Shown here piece by piece: positions 15,394 to 23,600 of a stretch of DNA of 64,000 bases. Source of the stretch: Neotamlana sargassicola. Its GTDB lineage: Bacteria; Bacteroidota; Bacteroidia; Flavobacteriales; Flavobacteriaceae. A model generated the notes under the pieces. The model had not been told where the DNA came from. It was given only the letters and a program-made list of their open reading frames with translations, and did not search any database. Every line of letters starts with the position of its first letter. Position 1 is the stretch's first letter. The stretch is from assembly GCF_020523965.1 (NCBI RefSeq), contig NZ_JAJAPX010000003.1, positions 186,001 to 250,000 on the forward strand. The letters are read 5' to 3'. A program made the position numbers and the translations under genes.

Positions 15394-17548
15394 AACTTAT
15401 ATAATTCCAAATGTTTTTAAACTTAGCGAGTTGCTTATAAGTATTTAAAATGACTTGATTTTCTGGAGCAGATAAGTTATTGTCGTTTTGCAAGGTTTGT
15501 TTGGCGTAATATCTAGCACTGTTTAAAATAGCATTATCTTTTACAATATCTGCAATCCTAAGGTTTAAAACACCACTTTGTTGTGTACCCATTAAATCTC
15601 CAGGACCGCGTAATTTTAAATCCGCTTCGGCAATTTCGAAACCATCGTTGGTGCGTACCATAGTTTCTAAACGGGTTTTACTATCGTTGCTAAGTTTATG
15701 TCCAGTCATTAAAATACAATAGCTCTGTTCTGCACCACGACCAACACGTCCGCGTAATTGGTGTAGCTGCGACAAACCAAAACGTTCGGCACTTTCAATT
15801 ATCATGACCGAAGCATTTGGCACGTTAACACCAACTTCAATAACGGTTGTTGCCACCATAATTTGTGTCTCGCCTTTTATAAAACGTTGCATTTCGTATT
15901 CTTTATCGTCGGGCTTCATTTGACCGTGAACAATAGAAATTTGATATTCGGGCATGGGGAAATCTCTAGAAATACTTTCGTAACCATCCATTAAATCTTT
16001 GTAATCCATTTTTTCGCTTTCTTGAATTAATGGATACACAATATAAACTTGTCGACCTTTTTTTATTTCATCTCGAATAAATCGGAAAACATTTAGTCTG
16101 TTTTTATCATAGCGATGTACGGTTTTAATTGGTTTACGTCCAGGCGGCAATTCATCGATTACAGAAATATCTAAATCACCATAAACAGACATAGCTAATG
16201 TTCGTGGAATTGGAGTTGCAGTCATCACTAAAATGTGAGGAGGAATATAGCCCACCTCAGTTTTTGCTTCTTCCTCATGGGAGGATTGAGGAGGGCTTGT
16301 TGGCCCTTTTTTCCATAATTTGCTTCGTTGTGCTACACCAAATCGATGTTGCTCATCGACAATAGCGAGCCCTAAATTTTTAAATTTTACTTTGTCTTCA
16401 AGTAAGGCATGAGTGCCAATTAATATTTGTAATTCGCCATTTTCAAGACTTTCATGAATTTTTCTTCGTTTTGAAGTTTTAGTTGAACCTGTAAGTATTT
16501 CTATATTGATATTCAGTTTTTTACAATATTCCTGTAATCCGTTATAATGTTGAACTGACAAAATTTCAGTTGGCGCAATTAAACAGGCTTGGTAATCGTT
16601 GTCAAGCGCCATGAGCATTGACATTAGCGCGACTATGGTTTTACCAGAACCCACATCGCCTTGTAAAAGTCGGTTCATTTGGGCTTGACTACCTAAATCG
16701 GCACGAATTTCTTTTAAAACACGCTTTTGTGCATTGGTTAAATTAAAGGGTAAATGCTCGCTAAAAAAGGTATTAAAATAGTTGCCAACTTTTTCGAATG
16801 GCAACCCTTTAATTTTCTTTTTATGCATTAAATTTTTAATGATTAATTGTAACTGTATGTAAAATAATTCTTCAAATTTTAATCGAAATTGAGCCTTATG
16901 AAGTAGCTCGCTACTCTTAGGAAAATGAATGTTAAAAAGGGCTTCAGATTTATTAATTAACTTCAATTCATTTAAAATAGGCTGCGATAAAGTTTCAACA
17001 AAACGGCCTTTGGTTTCAATAAAAAGTTGTTGCATTATTTTGCTAACCACTTTATTGGTAATGCCTTTATTTGATAACTTTTCTGTTGAAGGATAAATAG
17101 GCTGCATAGCCGAACGAATGTTTTTTTCATGTTCTTCTTGTAACTCTAACTCTGGATGCGCCATATTAAATTTACCGCTAAACCAATTTACTTTACCAAA
17201 AGCAACATAAGGTTTGTTGGTTTTAAGGTTGTCTCGAATCCATTTTTGGCCACGAAACCAAACCAATTCCATAACACCTGTGTCGTCTTGAAAATTAGCA
17301 ACAAGTCGTTTACCACGTTTTTGAGCCACTTCTTTAAATCCTGTAATTTTTCCAACAATTTGTACATCGGCATTGGTTTGTTGTAATTGATTAATCTTAT
17401 AATAACGTGTTCTGTCTATATATCTGTTTGGAAATAAGTTAATTAAATCTTGATAAGTGTAAACACCCAATTCGCTTTTTAGCAAAGTAGCACGATTAGG
17501 CCCAACGCCTTTTAAATAATCTATCGGTGTTTGAAGGTTAACAGACAT
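15392..17548 (-). CDS. recG: ATP-dependent DNA helicase RecG
   Basis: RecG remodels stalled forks and Holliday junctions. Its 718 residues contain the N-terminal wedge/OB domain (about 60-165), Walker A GDVGSGKT near 298, a DEQHRFG Walker B near 402, TATPIPRT near 455, helicase motifs IV-VI (VATTVIEVGVNVPNA, QLRGRVGRG near 615), and a RecG C-terminal segment. An apparent insertion of about 20 residues (GPTSPPQSSHEEEAKTEVGY) lies between SKLWKK and PPHILVMTATP, where relatives usually have only a few residues. Its DNA (16250-16306) is GC-richer and palindromic. The reading frame is intact, so the protein is probably functional. Confidence 0.95.
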   Translation of the reverse strand: MSVNLQTPIDYLKGVGPNRATLLKSELGVYTYQDLINLFPNRYIDRTRYYKINQLQQTNADVQIVGKITGFKEVAQKRGKRLVANFQDDTGVMELVWFRGQKWIRDNLKTNKPYVAFGKVNWFSGKFNMAHPELELQEEHEKNIRSAMQPIYPSTEKLSNKGITNKVVSKIMQQLFIETKGRFVETLSQPILNELKLINKSEALFNIHFPKSSELLHKAQFRLKFEELFYIQLQLIIKNLMHKKKIKGLPFEKVGNYFNTFFSEHLPFNLTNAQKRVLKEIRADLGSQAQMNRLLQGDVGSGKTIVALMSMLMALDNDYQACLIAPTEILSVQHYNGLQEYCKKLNINIEILTGSTKTSKRRKIHESLENGELQILIGTHALLEDKVKFKNLGLAIVDEQHRFGVAQRSKLWKKGPTSPPQSSHEEEAKTEVGYIPPHILVMTATPIPRTLAMSVYGDLDISVIDELPPGRKPIKTVHRYDKNRLNVFRFIRDEIKKGRQVYIVYPLIQESEKMDYKDLMDGYESISRDFPMPEYQISIVHGQMKPDDKEYEMQRFIKGETQIMVATTVIEVGVNVPNASVMIIESAERFGLSQLHQLRGRVGRGAEQSYCILMTGHKLSNDSKTRLETMVRTNDGFEIAEADLKLRGPGDLMGTQQSGVLNLRIADIVKDNAILNSARYYAKQTLQNDNNLSAPENQVILNTYKQLAKFKNIWNYIS
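16250..16306. repeat. Palindromic in-frame insertion element within recG
   Basis: Outer arms GCCCACCTC (16250-16258) and GAGGAGGGC (16288-16296) pair with one mismatch. An inner CCTC-ATGG-GAGG hairpin lies between them. A second hairpin GGGC-TTGTTG-GCCC covers 16293-16306. The block is far richer in GC than its surroundings and adds about 20 codons to recG without breaking the frame. Confidence 0.55.
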
Positions 17549-17620
17549 AAAAGCGAATTTAAGTTATTTCGTTTAAGATTAAAAGTGCTATTTTGGTCTT
17601 ATGCTTGATGAAGTTATTTT

Positions 17621-19636
17621 ATGAAAAATGTATTGTATTTTGTTTTTGGATGCTTTTGTTGGTTTGGTTTTTCGCAACAAACTGATTACGTTGATTTTAA
17701 ATCGTGCAGAGCTTCAATTGCCTTTGGCAACCTTCAAAATAAAGAAGTAAAAGGAAAAGCGATTTACGAGTTGAAAATATTAAAAGACACCGATTCTGTT
17801 TTTTTAGATGCTCAAAATTTTTCAGAAATTAAATATATTTTAAATGATGCCATCGAAGGCCATTTATACGATGGTAAACATCTTATTGTAAAACATAAAT
17901 TCAAAGCAAAAACAAGACATAAATTAGAAGTAATTTGGGAAACTTCACCTAAAAAAGCCATGTATTTCATAGATTGGCACGATGTCACTTCGAGTGATTT
18001 TGAAGTTAATCAAAATCGTATCGAGAAGGCAATTGTGGTAAAATCTGGTCAAATTTGGACGCAAGGACAAGGTAAATACACCAGTAATTGGCTCCCAAGT
18101 ATCGACGATATGAACGATAAAATAGAGTTCGATTTAAATATCACCTTCTATAAAGATTACCAAGTTATTGCTAATGGAAAATTAATAGGAAAAGAAGAGC
18201 GTCTTAATAAAACCACTTGGCATTACGACATGCGTAAACCCATGAGCAGTTATTTAGTTGCACTAGCTATTGGTAAGTACAAGAAAAAAGTTGAAATAGC
18301 GAAAAGCGGAATTCCACTAGAAATGTATTATTATCCCGAGGATTCTTCAAAAGTAGAGCCAACATACCGCTACACAAAACAAATGTTCGATTTTCTTGAA
18401 GATGAAATTGGAGTTGCCTATCCTTGGCAAAATTATAAACAAGTTCCTGTAAAAGATTTTTTGTATGCCGGAATGGAAAACACAAGCTGTACTGTTTTTT
18501 CTGATGCTTTTATGGTTGATGATATTGGTTTTGTAGATAAAAACTACGTTAATGTAAATGCGCACGAACTTGCACACCAGTGGTTTGGCGATTTAGTTAC
18601 TGAAACTTCGGGAACGCACCATTGGTTGCAAGAAGGTTTTGCTACGTATTATGCTTTATTGGCGGAGAAAGATGTGTTTGGAGAAAACCATTATTACTGG
18701 CAACTTTACGAATATGCGCAAGAATTATACGAGCAAGATAAAGCCGGGGCAGGAACATCTTTACTAAACCCAAAAGCCAGCAGTACTACATTTTATAAAC
18801 GCGGTGCTTGGGTATTGCATGCCTTACGAGAAAAAGTAGGAGATAAGCCATTTAAAAAAGCGGTTAAAAGCTATTTGAAGAAACACAAATTTGAAAATGT
18901 TGAAACCAATGATTTTATAAATGAAGTTGAAAAATATAGCAAAACTGATTTATCGGAGTTTGTTGAAACTTGGTTAATGGCCGAAACCTTTAATTATGAT
19001 GATGCTTTACAGAGTTTAAAAAAATCGGCTTATATAACCGAGTATCTTATGGTAGATTGCGAGGTTTATAGCTCTAAATGTGTAGACTATTTGAAGTATT
19101 ACGCTTCCGATGAAGCTAAAGCTAAAGTAGTATCGCAAATTCCAAATAAAATTACTGCTACCGATTTTAAGAATCCTTTAAAAGTGCGTCAAGCCATTGC
19201 AAAATATGTGACTAACATTTCGCCATCAATAAGAACGGAGTATGAAAGTTTGCTCGACGATAAATCGTATGTAACTATTGAAGCGGCATTGTTTAATTTA
19301 TGGAGAAGTTTTCCGCCACAGCGCCAAAATTATTTGAATAAAACCAAAGAAGTAATCGGCTTTAACGATAAAAATGTTAGACTTTTATGGTTAACCTTGG
19401 CATTAGTTACAGAAGACTACGAACCTGAAAACAAAACAAAATATTTAAATGAGCTTACAAATTACACAAGTCCAAACTACGGTTACGAAACCCGAATGAA
19501 TGCATTCCAGTATTTACATCAAATAAAAGCCTGTAATGCTGAATGTTTAAGCAATTTAGAGCAAGCAACAACACATCATAATTGGCGTATGGTAAAGTTT
19601 GCTAAACAAATGCTGAGTGTTATAAAACCCAAATAA
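17621..19636 (+). CDS. M1 family metallopeptidase (aminopeptidase)
   Basis: This is an exported zinc aminopeptidase of 671 residues. A signal peptide (MKNVLYFVFGCFCWFGFSQ) is followed by the M1 N-terminal beta domain. The catalytic site has the exopeptidase-type loop GMENTSC (about 285-291) in place of GAMEN, the zinc motif HELAHQW near 314-320, and the downstream Glu in WLQEGFATYY near 336. The C-terminal part is a short helical-repeat region, smaller than in the cytosolic PepN. Such periplasmic M1 enzymes trim peptides during protein scavenging. The gene is convergent with the PorP/SprF gene, with no gap. Confidence 0.92.
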   Translation: MKNVLYFVFGCFCWFGFSQQTDYVDFKSCRASIAFGNLQNKEVKGKAIYELKILKDTDSVFLDAQNFSEIKYILNDAIEGHLYDGKHLIVKHKFKAKTRHKLEVIWETSPKKAMYFIDWHDVTSSDFEVNQNRIEKAIVVKSGQIWTQGQGKYTSNWLPSIDDMNDKIEFDLNITFYKDYQVIANGKLIGKEERLNKTTWHYDMRKPMSSYLVALAIGKYKKKVEIAKSGIPLEMYYYPEDSSKVEPTYRYTKQMFDFLEDEIGVAYPWQNYKQVPVKDFLYAGMENTSCTVFSDAFMVDDIGFVDKNYVNVNAHELAHQWFGDLVTETSGTHHWLQEGFATYYALLAEKDVFGENHYYWQLYEYAQELYEQDKAGAGTSLLNPKASSTTFYKRGAWVLHALREKVGDKPFKKAVKSYLKKHKFENVETNDFINEVEKYSKTDLSEFVETWLMAETFNYDDALQSLKKSAYITEYLMVDCEVYSSKCVDYLKYYASDEAKAKVVSQIPNKITATDFKNPLKVRQAIAKYVTNISPSIRTEYESLLDDKSYVTIEAALFNLWRSFPPQRQNYLNKTKEVIGFNDKNVRLLWLTLALVTEDYEPENKTKYLNELTNYTSPNYGYETRMNAFQYLHQIKACNAECLSNLEQATTHHNWRMVKFAKQMLSVIKPK

Positions 19637-20647
19637 CTATTTCCTACGCTCCATTCTAGCTGGATCTCTACAAATTAAACATCCAGCTAAATAGGTTAGT
19701 GATATTTCGTAAACACCGTTCGTGTTTCCAATTTTTGTGGTATTAAAATCGTAAGAGAAACCAAAGCGTAATTTTTCATATTCTAAACCAATAAAAGTAT
19801 TGACAGATGTAAGTAAATGACTTTGCGAATGATTTTTATTCGGGTTTGTTACGGCCGTTGCACCAACAAATAATTTACTAAGTTTTATGTTTGTTCCAAT
19901 ATCTAATCGGTTGAATTCGCCTTGTTGCATGTAATTTAGTGACACTTGCATTTTGTTACGGTCTAAATACGGGAATTTATAATTAGCATGAACAGAGTAA
20001 AAAATATCTAAAGGCACATGACTGTTTTCAACAAACGAAATATTTGGTCGGTTAAGGTGTTTTATAGCAAAACCAAACCATAAATCGGTGTCGTTGTAAA
20101 TATTCTGTTGGTCGAAAACAAAGCCGGCTGTAAAATCGAAAAACGTTTTATTATCGTTGGCATTCATGGCAAACGGATCGGAAGAGGAATTTCTAATTGT
20201 TCCGCTATTAATATTTAATTGGTCGCCCAAAACAATACCACTAAAATCGAACGATCGCGTTCCAAAACCTAATTCTACAGCGGGTCTAAACGCCCAATCG
20301 TTCCCTAAGCGTACAATATAAGCGTAGTTTACATTGGCTTGTAAATGGTTAAAATTGGTATTGTTTTCATGCTGATTTAAAATACTAAAGCCAACGCCGC
20401 TATCTAAATTTTCAATCCACGTATTTATAAATGCGTATTGCGTATTTATTCGTAAATCTAAACTAGGCCATTGGGTACGATGTAATATGCCGAAATAAGT
20501 GGCGTCTTCAAAACCAGAAAACCCTGGATTTAGCGTTTCTGGAACCAAAAAGTATTGTGTAAAAACAGGATCTTGAGCTTCGGCTTTAAAAAATAGACCA
20601 CTTAAAATTATTAGGATAGATAGTTTTATTTTCCTCATGTATAGCAA
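19637..20647 (-). CDS. PorP/SprF family type IX secretion outer-membrane protein
   Basis: This is a 336-residue beta-barrel protein with an N-terminal signal peptide (IKLSILIILSGLFFKAEA). It begins its mature part with the family's QDPVFTQYFLVPETLNPGFSG motif. PorP/SprF proteins are paired with large T9SS type B substrates and are needed for their surface attachment. SprF does this for SprB. Its start is 1 base after the stop of the giant adhesin gene, so the two form an operon and this is presumably the dedicated partner. The C-terminal CLICRDPARMERRK tail is unusual but in frame. Confidence 0.93.
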   Translation of the reverse strand: MLYMRKIKLSILIILSGLFFKAEAQDPVFTQYFLVPETLNPGFSGFEDATYFGILHRTQWPSLDLRINTQYAFINTWIENLDSGVGFSILNQHENNTNFNHLQANVNYAYIVRLGNDWAFRPAVELGFGTRSFDFSGIVLGDQLNINSGTIRNSSSDPFAMNANDNKTFFDFTAGFVFDQQNIYNDTDLWFGFAIKHLNRPNISFVENSHVPLDIFYSVHANYKFPYLDRNKMQVSLNYMQQGEFNRLDIGTNIKLSKLFVGATAVTNPNKNHSQSHLLTSVNTFIGLEYEKLRFGFSYDFNTTKIGNTNGVYEISLTYLAGCLICRDPARMERRK

Positions 20648-20648
20648 T

Positions 20649-23600
20649 TTATTTTAATGCTGAAAAAGCGCCTTTTTTAGTAATAGTTTCACCGTACAGT
20701 GTTTTAGCAGTTAAGGTGTAATAAAAGTTTCCGTTTTCGGTATGGTAGTCTTTTACCGTGCCGTTCCAACCTTGCAATGCATCACCGGTTTCAGAAAAAA
20801 TTAAACTGCCCCAGGTGTTAAAAATGCTAAAGGTCATATCGGTTAACGCCTTAGTTTTAGGAACAAAATAATCGTTAATACCATCGTTGTTTGGGGTAAA
20901 TGTGTTAGGCACCATAAGGTTGTAGCCTTTCTCGATAGTTAAAATGATTTCTTTGGTATATGCACAACCAAAAGGATAAGTTACCGTTTGAATTATGGTA
21001 TAAGTACCTTCGTTATTGTAACTATGAGTTGGACTTTCGTCGGAAGAAAAAGTGCCATCACCAAAATTCCAGGAAACCGCTTCGAAATCTCCTGTAGATT
21101 CATTGGTAAATTCAATTGGAATTAATTTTGAATAAAATCCGAAATTTATAAAGCTTTCGGAGGTTTGGGTAAAATCAGGATAACCCAAAACAGGAATTTC
21201 AACTTGATACGAGTATGAAATTGAACATCCCATGCTGTCGGTAACATCAATGATAGTTAAACCATTTTGGTTGGTGCTCATAAACTCATTATTTGCTCCA
21301 GAAACCGTTCCGCTAGACCATTGTATGTCATAAGGTGGTACGCCACCACTAGGCTTTGCTTCAAAAGTTTGATTGACTTTGCGAGTCACGCAGTCGTGTA
21401 TGGTATGTGTTTCAACATCAACTACTAAAGGTTCAAATCGATTAATGCTCCAACTACCAGAAACATCGCAACCATTCGCATCGGTAACAGTAACCGAATA
21501 ATCTCCAGGAGGCATATTACTTAAATCTTCGGTAGTTGCGCCGTTAGACCATGAATAAGTAAATGGCATTGATCCTCCAGTAACCATAAGATTTATGGCG
21601 CCACTTTCTGGAATATCACAATCTAAGGCATCAGTTGTGTTAGCCGTTAAATTTAGTTCGGCAGGCTCTGTAATTACAAATGTTTCTGTAATGGTACACG
21701 GTGTGCCATCGGTAATTGTAACGTTGTAGGTTCCTGGCCCAATATTATTTCGTTCTACGCCAGCAGTTGGGTCGTCGTCCCAAACTAAATTTACAGGATC
21801 AATACCGCCTTCAAAATTAAGAGTAATTCGTCCGTCCATAGCTCCAAAACAACTTACATTGCTTGTAGTAGGGGTAATTCTAAATAGCGGAGGCTCTTCA
21901 ATTACAACAGAAGCTTCTTTTACACAATTGGCATCATCGGTTACTGTAATTATATAAGTTCCTGGTGATAAATTATCTTGTACCATACCCGAACCTAAGT
22001 TACTCCATGTTACGGTATATGGCGCTACACCACCTGTAATCGAATTAATAGTAATAACAGCATCATTATCGCCGTAACATTTAATTTCGGTAGCGGAATA
22101 ATCAATTATAATCTCATCGGTTTGATTTACTATAACTTGAAGCGTATCGGTACAATTTGATTTATCGGTAACTGTAACCGTGTATGTACCAGCGAATAAA
22201 TTAGAAATGTTTTGATTGGTACTCGAATAACCATTTGGACCAGTCCAAGAATAGGTGTAGTCAAAAACGCCTGTGCTCACCTCGGTTGGTCGTCCGCCAT
22301 TAACGTTGATATAAATTTCACCTGTAGCATCGCCATAACAAATTACATCAACTTTTGAAGCTAAAGATGCTTGTAGTTCTGCGGGTTCAATTAATTGAAA
22401 TGTTTGAGAAATACTCGGACAATTATTAGCATCGGTTACTGTTATTTCATAGTTTCCAGGGCCTAAATTGGTTAAATCTTCGTCTGTACTAAATGGATTT
22501 CCGTTTAATGTCCAGTTATAAGTGTATGGTGTTGTACCGCCAGAAATATCAATACCAATAGAGCCATCATCTGCACCAAAACAAGAAATGGTTTCAGCAT
22601 CAAAAACGACAGCACTAAAAATAAGTTCTTCTGGTTCTGTAATGGTGTAGGTGTTGCTATAAGGGCAACCACCATCGTCGTTAATGGTTACAGAGTAATT
22701 TCCAGGACCTAAATTACTTATGTCTTCATTTGAGCTTGTAAATCCGTTAGGACCGGTCCAAGCGACTTGATATAAATTACCTGTTGTAAATGGTACGCCT
22801 CCTGTAATAGAAATATCTATCGATCCGCTTTGCGAATTGTAACAGGTACTATTAATTATAGTTTCAGAAACACTAATCGAAGGGTTAACCGTAATAGTTA
22901 CTGTAAAAGGTAAACCAACGCAATCTCCTGAAGTAGGCGTTACAGTATAAGTTACTGTAGCTGGGTTAATAGTAGTATTGGTAAGAATCTGACTAATGCT
23001 TGAAGCGCCAATGGTTTCGATTGAAGCTCTTGTAATTGATCCTGTTGGTGTGATAGTTGGTGTGTCCCAAGTATATAATGTATTACTAGGAACAGTGTCT
23101 CCATTTGTTTCATTGGGAGTAATATCAAAAGCAACACCACTACAAATCGTTAAATCGAAATCACTAATACTTGGTGTTTCATTAATAACATGTTCCGTCA
23201 CATTCGATGTAATTTGAGTACATCCACCAGATGAAAAGGTAATGATTACGTAGTAATAAGTGGTTCCAACAGTATTTGAAGGTGGTGTAAATGTCGCATT
23301 GGTTTCTCCAGAAATTGGCATTCCTGTTGTGGCATCATTACTCGAATTACTATACCATTGGTAATTTGCTGTACCAACACCATTGGTATAACTCACCGAT
23401 AAAGTATTAAACGTTTCACCAAAACAAATAGTTTCAGAAGCGGGTTGGTTGGTTATATTTGGTGCTGCATTTACGGTAACTTCGGCAGTTTCACTTGTTG
23501 TGTTACACCCTGGTTCGGTTTGAGTAATTTCACAGTAGTAATAAAGCGTTCCAACAGTAGTCGTTGGAGGTGTGTAGGTGCTGCTAGTTGCGCCTGTAAT

